Positions 1-7,456 of a DNA stretch of 47,070 bases are shown here, piece after piece (within the stretch, counting starts at the first letter, position 1; the number at the start of each line of letters is the position of its first letter). Below the pieces are notes generated by a model that worked only from the letters and a program-made list of their open reading frames with translations, searched no databases and was not told where the DNA came from. The translations under genes and the position numbers were made by a program. Origin of the DNA: Lachnospiraceae bacterium (GTDB lineage: Bacteria; Bacillota; Clostridia; Lachnospirales; Bianqueaceae); contig JABUST010000148.1 in assembly GCA_021442595.1 (NCBI GenBank), forward strand, positions 1 through 47,070, written 5' to 3'.

Positions 1-121
1 CAGCAGGATATCCTGCTGCGGGCTTATTCTATTTGGGTTAATGCCCCTTGCTGTCTGCTTTCCTGTTCTCTTCACATGCAGCTCATCCTTAAGTGTATGA
101 GCTGCCGGAAGAAAATATCAC
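1..121. other. Non-coding edge with two inverted repeats
   Basis: No gene is supported here. Positions 1-18 form a perfect 18-bp palindrome centred on GATATC, cut by the window edge. Positions 78-86 and 97-105 form a 9-bp stem (GCAGCTCAT / ATGAGCTGC) with a 10-nt loop, 17-44 nt past the stop codon of the ABC gene that ends at 122. Neither stem is followed by a U-tract on the minus strand, so neither is a convincing intrinsic terminator. Confidence 0.4.
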
Positions 122-1915
122 TTACTCGTCCTTCATCTGAGCAGCCACCAGACCGTAGTAGATGCCCTGCTGCTTCAGCAGCTCCTCGTGGTTTCCCTGC
201 TCGGCGATCACACCCCCGGACAGGACGAAGATCCGGTCACAGCCTCGAATGGTAGAGAGGCGGTGAGCAATGAAGATGGAGGTGCGCCCCTGAGAGATAT
301 TCTCAATGGATTGCTGTACCAGCTCCTCCGTGTTGGTATCAATGTGAGCCGTGGCCTCATCCAGCACCAGGATTGCCGGTTCATGGGCAATGGCCCGAGC
401 GAAGGACAAAAGCTGCCGCTGACCGGTGGAAAAATTCAATCCCTGCTCAGACACGGGGATGTGAATGCCTCCCATATCCTCCACAAAGGGTTCTGCCGCC
501 GCAATCTTCAGGGCCTCTTCCATACGCTGCTCCGACAATTCCGCATGCATATCCATGTTGTCGGCCACATCCCCGGTAAACAGGAACACATCCTGCATCA
601 CAGTGGATACACCACGGCGCAGATCCTCCAAATTCCATTCCTCCACAGGAACTCCGTCCACCAGGATCTGCCCCTTGTTGACAGAATAGTAGCGGCTGAT
701 CAGGTTGATGATGGTGGTCTTGCCTGCGCCGGTATGTCCCACGAAGGCCACCCGCTGCCCCTTTTCCACCTTGAAGCTGACTCCCTTCAGGACCCAGTCC
801 TCTCCGTTATAGGCAAACCATACATCCTTGAATTCCACCACGCCCTTCACCTGTCCCCGGTGAGAGCCGGCTTCCATATCCTCGATGCCCTTCTCATCCA
901 GGACCTCATAGATACGGTCGGTGGACACCAGGGCTCCCTCAATGGTGGTATATTTCTCTGCCAGATCATTGATGGGATTGAAGAACTGTTTCACATAGTT
1001 GGTAAAGGCATAGAGCACACCCACCTCCAGCATGCCCCCGGAGATCCGGTTGTAGCCGTAAGCCACCAGCAGGGCAATGATGAGGGAGTTAATGATCTCC
1101 ATGACCGGGCGCAGGAAAGAGTTCAGCAGCACCTGAGTAAAGGTGGTTTTATAGTAGGCTGCATTCAGCTCCCGGAACTCCCGGAGCTTGTCCTCTTCTT
1201 TCTTAAAAGCCTGGACAATGCGCATGCCGGACATATTCTCGGAGAAGAAGCCGTTGATATGCCCCACGATCTGTTTCATCTTCTTGAAGTTGGCCTTAAT
1301 GACCTTCTTCATGGAAACGGTCAAAGCTGCGATGACCGGAATACCGGAAAAGGCCACCAGGGCCAGCCTGGCATCCATGATCAGCATGACCACCACGATA
1401 CCCAGCAGCAGGAACACATCCTTGAACAGGTTCAGGAACACATCGGAATAAAACTCATTTACCGTCTCCACATCGTTGGTGGCCCGGGTGATGAGACGTC
1501 CGGTGCCGTAGCTGTCCAAAGTCTTCATGTTCATATGGAGGATCTTGTCAAAGACTCTCCGGCGCATATCATTCAGAATACTCTGGGAGATTCGGGCGAT
1601 CAGCCTGACCTGGGTCATGGAGAAGGCGGCGCCCAGGGCAGCCACCAGGAAATACAGGATGCCCATACCCGTAATGGAGTACAGACCATGCTGCTCCTCG
1701 TGTCCCACCAGGAACCGATCAATGACAATCTCCGCCACAAAGGGCTTCAGCAATTCCGACAGATTAACGATGAGGACCGCCGCCATGCAGATCAGCAGCT
1801 TGCCCACATAGGGTTTCATCAGAAGAGCCAGACGGACAAAGCTGGAATTCTTATCTTCCACCTTTGTGATATCCTTCACAGAAGGCACGTTTTTCATCTG
1901 AGACTGTTCACTCAT
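122..1915 (-). CDS. ABC exporter half, catalytic-glutamate subunit
   Basis: This is a 597-residue half-transporter with an N-terminal six-helix ABC membrane domain and a C-terminal ATPase. The ATPase shows Walker A GHTGAGKTT, Walker B LVLDEA with the catalytic glutamate, and H-loop IAHR. Its signature is the degenerate FSTGQ rather than LSGGQ. The partner encoded just upstream has LSGGQ but lacks the glutamate, so the two should form a heterodimer of the BmrCD/TM287-288 kind with one active ATP site. I chose the ATG at 1915 because AAGGAGG lies 9 nt before it; it overlaps the partner's stop by 8 nt, which implies translational coupling. The start at 1945 would sit upstream of that ribosome site. 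The substrate is unknown; drug or lipid export is typical of the family. Confidence 0.93.
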   Translation of the reverse strand: MSEQSQMKNVPSVKDITKVEDKNSSFVRLALLMKPYVGKLLICMAAVLIVNLSELLKPFVAEIVIDRFLVGHEEQHGLYSITGMGILYFLVAALGAAFSMTQVRLIARISQSILNDMRRRVFDKILHMNMKTLDSYGTGRLITRATNDVETVNEFYSDVFLNLFKDVFLLLGIVVVMLIMDARLALVAFSGIPVIAALTVSMKKVIKANFKKMKQIVGHINGFFSENMSGMRIVQAFKKEEDKLREFRELNAAYYKTTFTQVLLNSFLRPVMEIINSLIIALLVAYGYNRISGGMLEVGVLYAFTNYVKQFFNPINDLAEKYTTIEGALVSTDRIYEVLDEKGIEDMEAGSHRGQVKGVVEFKDVWFAYNGEDWVLKGVSFKVEKGQRVAFVGHTGAGKTTIINLISRYYSVNKGQILVDGVPVEEWNLEDLRRGVSTVMQDVFLFTGDVADNMDMHAELSEQRMEEALKIAAAEPFVEDMGGIHIPVSEQGLNFSTGQRQLLSFARAIAHEPAILVLDEATAHIDTNTEELVQQSIENISQGRTSIFIAHRLSTIRGCDRIFVLSGGVIAEQGNHEELLKQQGIYYGLVAAQMKDE

Positions 1916-3638
1916 CTTTTGCGGCCTCCTTTGACTGTTTTTCAAACACTTCGGCGTACTCGCCCTTCAGTGCCATCAGTTCATCATGAGTACCGGCCTC
2001 GATAACCTTTCCATCCTCCAGATACAGGATCTGATCTGCATGCCGGATGGCAGAAAGTCTGTGGGAGATGACAATGGCTGTCTTCTCTCCCAGCACCGTC
2101 TCCAGATTGCCTACGATGGTCTTCTCCGTCACATTGTCCACTGCAGACAGGGTATCGTCCAGAATCAGCACCTCCGGATCTCTCACCAGAGCTCTGGCCA
2201 GAGCGATGCGCTGCTTCTGTCCTCCGGACAGTCGGGTTCCGCGCTCTCCCACTTCTGTCTCATATCCTTTGGGGAAGGCCTGAATATCTGCGTCAATATC
2301 GGCCAGGGCTGCGGCCCGCTGCACGGCAGTCAGGTCCACCCCGGGGGTATAGAAGCGCACGTTCTCCTCAATGGTGGTGGAGAACAAGAAACCATCCTGA
2401 GGCACATAGCCTACCTTTTCCCGGATGGCTTTGGCGGGAATATCGTTGATGTCCACCCCATTCAGCAGCAGCTGTCCCCGGGGAGTCTCGTAAAATTTCA
2501 GCAGCAGAGAGATCAGGGTAGTCTTTCCGCCGCCGGTGACTCCGGCGATGCCCAGAGTCTCGCCGGGATGAATGTGGAAGCTCACATGGTCCAGCTCGGG
2601 CTTATCCTTTCCGGGGTAGGCAAAGGTCAGATCTCTGGCCTCGATATCCCCGTTCAGCAGGCCCTCATAGTCCTGCATTTCAAAAGCGGGAATACCTTCG
2701 GCTTCGAAGATCACATTCAGACGCTTGTAGGAAGCGAGGCCTCTGTGGATCAGATTCACAATGCGGCCCAGGGAAACCACCGGCTGCTGGATCAGCAGCA
2801 GATAGCCCAGAAAGGCCACCAGAGAGCCCAGACCCAGCGTTCCCTGCTGCACCAGCTGACCACCGTAGATCAGGCTGATGGAGTAGGAAAGGCCAAAGGT
2901 AATGGTGGTGATGGGATTCAGCCATGCGGAAGCATCCGTCAGAGCCACGTTGGCATCCCGCATCTGGGTAGAGCTGGTATCAAACTCCTGCTGCCATTCC
3001 TTTTCCCGGGAGAAGGACTTGATGACCCGGGAGCCCATGATGGACTCATTGACGAAGCCGGAAAGACGGGAAAACAGCTCCTGGACCCTGCGGAATCTTT
3101 TCTGAACCACATCACCGATGAGAATGATGGCCACGATGGCAGCCACCACCGGTAAAATAGCAAAGACGGTAAGCCTGCCGTCGATGGTTCTGGCCATGGC
3201 GGCAATGGACAGCACCGCCGTGGCGATACCGTTGATGCCCTGGGCCAGAACCGGACCGAAGGTCATGCGCACCGCATTGGTATCATTGATGGCATAGGCC
3301 ATCAGATCACCGCTGCGCTGCTTGTAGAAAAAGCCGATGGGCATGTTCTGCAGCTTGACGAAAAGCTCTTCCCGCAGAAACACCTCCATGCGGCGGGCGT
3401 TCATGATGATGAACATACGCCAGATAAAGCGGGTGACGAACACCGCCAGGGCAATGAGCACGATGACCCATGCCTGGTGCATGACAGCCGCCCTGTCTAT
3501 ATGGGTCTCTCCCAGAAGATCAATGGCTTTTCCCAAAGCTTCGGGGCCCAGGTTCGTGATCCTGGCGCACAGGACCAGAAAGAAGATACCCGGTATATAA
3601 TTCAGACCGTATTTCTTCAGAAACTTTTTGATAACCAT
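1908..3638 (-). CDS. ABC exporter half, degenerate-site subunit
   Basis: This 576-residue protein has an N-terminal membrane domain and a C-terminal ATPase with Walker A GVTGGGKTT, a canonical LSGGQ signature, Walker B LILDDTLSAVD and H-loop ISHR. The second acidic residue of Walker B is Asp where the catalytic Glu is expected, the mark of the non-hydrolysing site of heterodimeric exporters such as TM287/288. It overlaps the next half-transporter (122-1915) by 8 nt. A GAGGAAT ribosome site lies rather far (about 15 nt) from the ATG. It is the fifth gene of a minus-strand run that starts with birA. Confidence 0.93.
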   Translation of the reverse strand: MVIKKFLKKYGLNYIPGIFFLVLCARITNLGPEALGKAIDLLGETHIDRAAVMHQAWVIVLIALAVFVTRFIWRMFIIMNARRMEVFLREELFVKLQNMPIGFFYKQRSGDLMAYAINDTNAVRMTFGPVLAQGINGIATAVLSIAAMARTIDGRLTVFAILPVVAAIVAIILIGDVVQKRFRRVQELFSRLSGFVNESIMGSRVIKSFSREKEWQQEFDTSSTQMRDANVALTDASAWLNPITTITFGLSYSISLIYGGQLVQQGTLGLGSLVAFLGYLLLIQQPVVSLGRIVNLIHRGLASYKRLNVIFEAEGIPAFEMQDYEGLLNGDIEARDLTFAYPGKDKPELDHVSFHIHPGETLGIAGVTGGGKTTLISLLLKFYETPRGQLLLNGVDINDIPAKAIREKVGYVPQDGFLFSTTIEENVRFYTPGVDLTAVQRAAALADIDADIQAFPKGYETEVGERGTRLSGGQKQRIALARALVRDPEVLILDDTLSAVDNVTEKTIVGNLETVLGEKTAIVISHRLSAIRHADQILYLEDGKVIEAGTHDELMALKGEYAEVFEKQSKEAAKDE

Positions 3639-3686
3639 ATCTTTTAACTCACATTCCTCAGCCGATCACAATACAAATGTGCTCTT

Positions 3687-4610
3687 TTATTTTAGTCCTG
3701 CCGCTCCCACATGGGCTGCCGTCAGCTCATATACCTTCATGCGGCCGGGCTCATTCAGGATCTCGTGGCGCATACCGGGAAGCAGTACTCCCGCGGTGTT
3801 TTTATATCCTGCGCTTTTCAAATAGTCCACAGCACCGTGGAATCCCTTCTCTCCCATGCAGCAGGGATCATCGGCTCCGGAAAGGAACAGAATGGGAAGG
3901 GCCGGATTCTTCTTTTGATAACTGCCGTTTTGGTAGCACTGCTTCAGCAGCTTCATCAGATTCTCGTAGCCGTTGGCGGTGAAGACAAAACCGCAGAGAG
4001 GATCCTCCTCGTACTGCTGCACTGCTTCCTCATCGGAATTCAGCCAGGCATAGGAGCTCTTGGCTCTCGGGAAGGCCTTATTGTAGGAACCGAAAGCCAT
4101 GGCGGTGATCAGGGGAGAACGGTAGTGATCTCCTTTGATCTTTCCTACCAGAGCTGCCATGAATTTTCCGGCGTCCGCAGCCGGATTTTGGGCCACACAG
4201 CCGCTGATGGTCAGAGATGTGAGGCGGTCATCATATTTCTGCAGGTAGCAGCGTACGATGAGGGAGCCCATGGAATGTCCGAACATGTGGATGGGCAGCT
4301 GAGGATAGCGCCTCTCAGCCTCCCGGACCATATCCTGCACATCCTCCACGATGGCCTCTGCTCCGTTTGCATACATAAAGCCCAGGTCCTCCGGGTCTCT
4401 GACACTTTCTCCGTGCCCCCGATGGTCATGGATCAGGCAGGCATAGCCAAGAGATGCCATATACTCCATGAAAAGAATATATCGCTCCTTGTGTTCCGCC
4501 ATACCGTGCACCAGCACCAGTACGCCCCGGACCTCTTCCTCCGGCCGGATCTCAAGAGCATGCAGCTCCAATCCGTCAGAGGATGAGGAAATAACAAATG
4601 TGCTCTGCAT
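3687..4610 (-). CDS. Alpha/beta hydrolase, monoacylglycerol lipase-like
   Basis: This is a 307-residue serine hydrolase of the lysophospholipase/monoacylglycerol lipase group. It has the oxyanion strand LVHGMAEH, the nucleophile elbow GHSMGS, an acid residue in LFLSGADDP and the catalytic His in GMRHEI, so the triad is complete. No signal peptide is seen, so it is probably cytosolic and acts on acylglycerols or lysolipids (family knowledge). The ATG at 4610 follows AAGGAG by about 9 nt. The longer reading from a TTG at 4631 would contain that ribosome site inside the gene and is rejected. It lies between two esterase genes and the ABC exporter pair, in the same direction. Confidence 0.88.
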   Translation of the reverse strand: MQSTFVISSSSDGLELHALEIRPEEEVRGVLVLVHGMAEHKERYILFMEYMASLGYACLIHDHRGHGESVRDPEDLGFMYANGAEAIVEDVQDMVREAERRYPQLPIHMFGHSMGSLIVRCYLQKYDDRLTSLTISGCVAQNPAADAGKFMAALVGKIKGDHYRSPLITAMAFGSYNKAFPRAKSSYAWLNSDEEAVQQYEEDPLCGFVFTANGYENLMKLLKQCYQNGSYQKKNPALPILFLSGADDPCCMGEKGFHGAVDYLKSAGYKNTAGVLLPGMRHEILNEPGRMKVYELTAAHVGAAGLK

Positions 4611-4652
4611 AGGATCTTTCTCCTTTTTCAATCCGTGAGACCACTGTGAATA

Positions 4653-5654
4653 TCAGTGCTTCTGTCCGGGAATCACCCGGCCGTGGATTCTCCGCAGACG
4701 GTTCTCCCGGTCACGCTCCTTACTCTCCTGAAGCTCTTTCTCCTTGGCTGCCAGGGCTGCAGTATCCTCCGGGGCAGCCTCTTCTGCCTTGGCCGCCAGC
4801 TCTGCCTGATGGGCAGCGATGGCTTCCTTCTCCCCGGGGATGGTGGTATCCTGATCCACCATGAACTTCAGGAATACCTGGATCCACTGATCCCAGAAAT
4901 CCCAGGTATGGGCGCCGGGACCCTCATGATATTCATAGGAAATCTCCGGATGAGCCTCAAACCACTCCTTGGTCTTCCAGGAGGGCTCATAGAGAAAGTC
5001 ATCCACACCGATAGCATGGAAGAAACGGGGCATAATCTTCCCCTCTTTCAGATTTGTCAGGGCATGGGTGTAGGGATCCCACAGAGAGTCTCTGAGAGAG
5101 GCCTGATCCATGGTGTTGTAGATGGCCATGCTGAGAGGATATCTCCCTTCTCCCCGGGAGCTGGCAGGTCCCCGAACACCATCGGTGCGGTACAGCAGGT
5201 TGCCGCTGGAGAGAATACCCACATGGGCATATTTATCCGGGAACATAAGGCCGGCCTTAAGGGCGCCCCATCCTCCCATGGAAAGGCCGCAGATAGCCTT
5301 GTCTTCCCGCTTTCCGGAGATGGGGAAAAAGCGTTCTACCACCTGAGGCAGCTCATCCACAATGAAATCCTGATACCGGGGACCGTGGGCCATATTTTCA
5401 TAGCGGGACAGCAGAACCTCCGGCATCACCACGGCCCAGCCCATGGCAGAGACATAACGCTCGATGTTGGTGCGGCGGAGCCAGATGGTATGATCATCGG
5501 ATGCGCCGTGGAGCAGATACAGTACGGGGTAGCGGTCGGCAGTGACATTGGATCCGTCCACTCCCACCCCGTGGGATCTCTGGGGAAGGATTACATAACA
5601 GCTGGTGCACATGCCCAGAGTCTGGGCATAAAACTTCAGTTCCATTAATGCCAT
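4653..5654 (-). CDS. Esterase family protein with charged C-terminal tail
   Basis: This 333-residue protein belongs to the esterase D/tributyrin-esterase group of alpha/beta hydrolases. It shows LYLLHGASDD, the nucleophile elbow CGLSMGGWGA and the catalytic His in GAHTWDFWD. It is a clear paralogue of the next gene upstream (5673-6461), with the same TLGM, ILPQ and IWLRR-type blocks. It differs by a C-terminal extension of about 70 residues rich in Ala, Glu, Lys and Arg, predicted to be helical. The start has GGGAGGA 8 nt before the ATG. Carbohydrate or short-chain acyl ester substrates are likely, but the exact one cannot be read from sequence. Confidence 0.87.
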   Translation of the reverse strand: MALMELKFYAQTLGMCTSCYVILPQRSHGVGVDGSNVTADRYPVLYLLHGASDDHTIWLRRTNIERYVSAMGWAVVMPEVLLSRYENMAHGPRYQDFIVDELPQVVERFFPISGKREDKAICGLSMGGWGALKAGLMFPDKYAHVGILSSGNLLYRTDGVRGPASSRGEGRYPLSMAIYNTMDQASLRDSLWDPYTHALTNLKEGKIMPRFFHAIGVDDFLYEPSWKTKEWFEAHPEISYEYHEGPGAHTWDFWDQWIQVFLKFMVDQDTTIPGEKEAIAAHQAELAAKAEEAAPEDTAALAAKEKELQESKERDRENRLRRIHGRVIPGQKH

Positions 5655-5672
5655 GATCAGTGTCCTCCCTTC

Positions 5673-6461
5673 TTAAACGTGCATGGTTTTTGATTTGTCC
5701 AAAGGCAGCCAGTCGATGACCTTCTGGATATTCCTGTCCCAGAATCCCCACTCATGGGTACCGGGCTCTTCATAATATAAAAGATCGATCCTGTCGGCGA
5801 AACGTTCCTTGAACAGCACATTGGGCTTGTAGAGGAAGTCTTCGGTGCCGCAGCACATGAAGAAACGGGGCAGTTCCGCACCGGCCTTCAGCTGCTTCTC
5901 CAGCATATAAGGAAGATCGTTCACAGACTCCTTCAGCTCCACGATGACACCCCAGTTATTCAGATGATAGGCGTCGGAGCGGTTTTCATATTCCCATACA
6001 GGGTCCACCATGCCGGAGAGACTGGCTGCATAGCTGAATCTTTCCGGGCAGTTGATGCCCAGCTTCAAAGCGCCGAAGCCCCCCATGGACAGACCGGCCA
6101 CGAAGGTATCCTCCCGCTTATCGGAGATGAGAGGAAAGAACTCACAGATCAGCTCAGGAAGCTCCTTACTGAAAAACTGGAAATAATCATAGCCGTACTT
6201 CTGGTCAGAATAGAACCCCAGATCTGTGGAGGCCATGACCACAGCCAGCCCCTTCTCACAGGCATATCTCTCAATGGATGTCCTTCTCTGCCAGATGGTC
6301 TGGTCGTCAGATCCGCCGTGAAGCAGATACAGGACCGGGACCTTCTTTGCCATTTCCACTCCCGCCAGGCCGATGCCGTTCACCTCCTGGGGAAGGATCA
6401 CCTCTACCTGGCGCTCCATGCCCAGAGTAGTGGAGAAAAAGTTTGCATGAACCAGTGCCAT
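5673..6461 (-). CDS. Esterase family protein
   Basis: This 262-residue alpha/beta hydrolase is of the same family as the downstream gene. It has the oxyanion motif LYLLHGGSDD, the nucleophile elbow AGLSMGGFGA and the catalytic His in GTHEWGFWD near the C-terminus. The length is normal for the family and it lacks the charged tail of its paralogue. AGGAAGGA precedes the ATG by 3-4 nt. It begins 18 nt after the birA stop and ends 18 nt before the paralogue, so the pair looks like a tandem duplication within the birA operon. No signal peptide is visible; cytosolic deacylation of small esters is the best guess. Confidence 0.88.
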   Translation of the reverse strand: MALVHANFFSTTLGMERQVEVILPQEVNGIGLAGVEMAKKVPVLYLLHGGSDDQTIWQRRTSIERYACEKGLAVVMASTDLGFYSDQKYGYDYFQFFSKELPELICEFFPLISDKREDTFVAGLSMGGFGALKLGINCPERFSYAASLSGMVDPVWEYENRSDAYHLNNWGVIVELKESVNDLPYMLEKQLKAGAELPRFFMCCGTEDFLYKPNVLFKERFADRIDLLYYEEPGTHEWGFWDRNIQKVIDWLPLDKSKTMHV

Positions 6462-6479
6462 ACATCCTTCCTTTCTGCG

Positions 6480-7307
6480 TTATACGCGTATACTGATCTC
6501 GCCGGAGGACAGACATTTTCTGCTGCCATCCGGATATGCTGCTATGAGCTGCGCTCCGTCTCCGATGCCCACCACCGTCACCGCCGGCTGATCCGGCAGA
6601 GGAAGGTGGTCGGCCCCGAGGAGGGTGACGGTCTTTCCAAGCACCGAGCAGCGGCGCCTGTATTCTTCCATATATGCGGGGATTCCTGTTTCTTCAAAGG
6701 CTGTCCACCGCTCCATAAAGGCATTAAGAAAGCCGGAAGCCAGTCTTTCCCGGACAAAGTCTTCGTCTGCCTTCGATGTACCGGGAGGATAGATGGCTCC
6801 CGCTGTCTCTGCGATGGCCCGGGGGAAGCCTTCTTCCGGCTCCCGCACATTGAACCCGATGCCCATGATCAGGTACTCCGCTTCGGCACCTCCGGGAGAG
6901 ATCCTTCCCTCCGTCAGGATGCCGGCGATCTTCCTGCCTCTGAGCTCCAGGTCATTGACCCACTTGATGCTGCACTGTCCCTTCACATTCGGCAGCCGCT
7001 CTACTGCCTCGGCGGCGGCCACAGCCGCCAAAGTAGTCACAGCCAGGGCAGGCTCTGCCTTCATGGAGGGTCTCAGCAGCAGACTCATGTACAAACCTGT
7101 CCCCGGGGGAGAGTAAAAGCTTCGGCCCATGCGGCCTCTTCCGCCTGTCTGTGCAGCAGCCAGCAGGACCGTGCCTCCGGGGGCTCCCTCCAGGGCCATG
7201 TCCTTCAAAAGGTCATTGGTGGAGGTAACCTCCTCATGTACCTGCAGTTTAAGCCGGGCTGCAGGACCCTTCAGATCATTTCTGATCCGATATTCATTCA
7301 GTTCCAT
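6480..7307 (-). CDS. birA: Biotin--[acetyl-CoA-carboxylase] ligase
   Basis: The 275-residue protein attaches biotin to the biotin-carrier protein of acetyl-CoA carboxylase and related carboxylases. The biotin/ATP site is seen as STND followed by QTGGRGRMGR, then SLLLRP and KWVNDL with the catalytic lysine, and a C-terminal SH3-like part. It begins directly with the catalytic domain, so the N-terminal helix-turn-helix of bifunctional BirA repressors is absent and this copy should not repress biotin genes. No Shine-Dalgarno sequence precedes the ATG, and a TATAAT box ends only 6 nt before it, so the mRNA is probably leaderless. It heads the run birA-esterase-esterase-lipase-ABC-ABC. Confidence 0.95.
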   Translation of the reverse strand: MELNEYRIRNDLKGPAARLKLQVHEEVTSTNDLLKDMALEGAPGGTVLLAAAQTGGRGRMGRSFYSPPGTGLYMSLLLRPSMKAEPALAVTTLAAVAAAEAVERLPNVKGQCSIKWVNDLELRGRKIAGILTEGRISPGGAEAEYLIMGIGFNVREPEEGFPRAIAETAGAIYPPGTSKADEDFVRERLASGFLNAFMERWTAFEETGIPAYMEEYRRRCSVLGKTVTLLGADHLPLPDQPAVTVVGIGDGAQLIAAYPDGSRKCLSSGEISIRV

Positions 7308-7313
7308 AGAGTG

Positions 7314-7322
7314 ATTATACCA
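7314..7322 (-). promoter_or_regulatory. Extended -10 promoter of birA, likely leaderless
   Basis: The minus strand reads TGG-TATAAT (TATAAT at 7314-7319), a perfect extended -10. The -35 position (about 7337-7342) reads CATTTC, a poor match, as is normal for extended -10 promoters. Only six bases separate TATAAT from the birA ATG at 7307, so transcription should start on or beside the A of the start codon. Confidence 0.75.
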
Positions 7323-7382
7323 TAAAAAACGGAGACGAAATGAAGAGGCTTTAATTTGTGCAGGAGAAAGTGTCTGCAGAAA

Positions 7383-7446
7383 AGCTCCGGGAGCCGGTTC
7401 ATCTCCCGAAGATATGCCTTCAGGGGATGAACCGGCTCCCGGAGCT
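7383..7446 (-). terminator. Very long-stem terminator after the M23 gene
   Basis: Positions 7383-7406 pair with 7423-7446 in a stem of about 24 bp (one G-U) around a 16-nt loop, beginning 10 nt after the M23 peptidase stop. On the minus strand it is followed by TTTTCT. The stem is much longer than a usual intrinsic terminator. It separates the FtsEX operon from birA. Confidence 0.85.
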
Positions 7447-7456
7447 GATTCAATAT

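Noticed and set aside
1-18. 18-bp palindrome as an insertion-sequence end
   Set aside because: It is at the window edge, has no partner repeat and no transposase nearby.
188-2005. Long plus-strand ORF of 605 codons
   Set aside because: It lies antisense to the ABC exporter genes, is rich in His and Gln runs from reversed codons, and matches no family; the minus frame has all ABC motifs.
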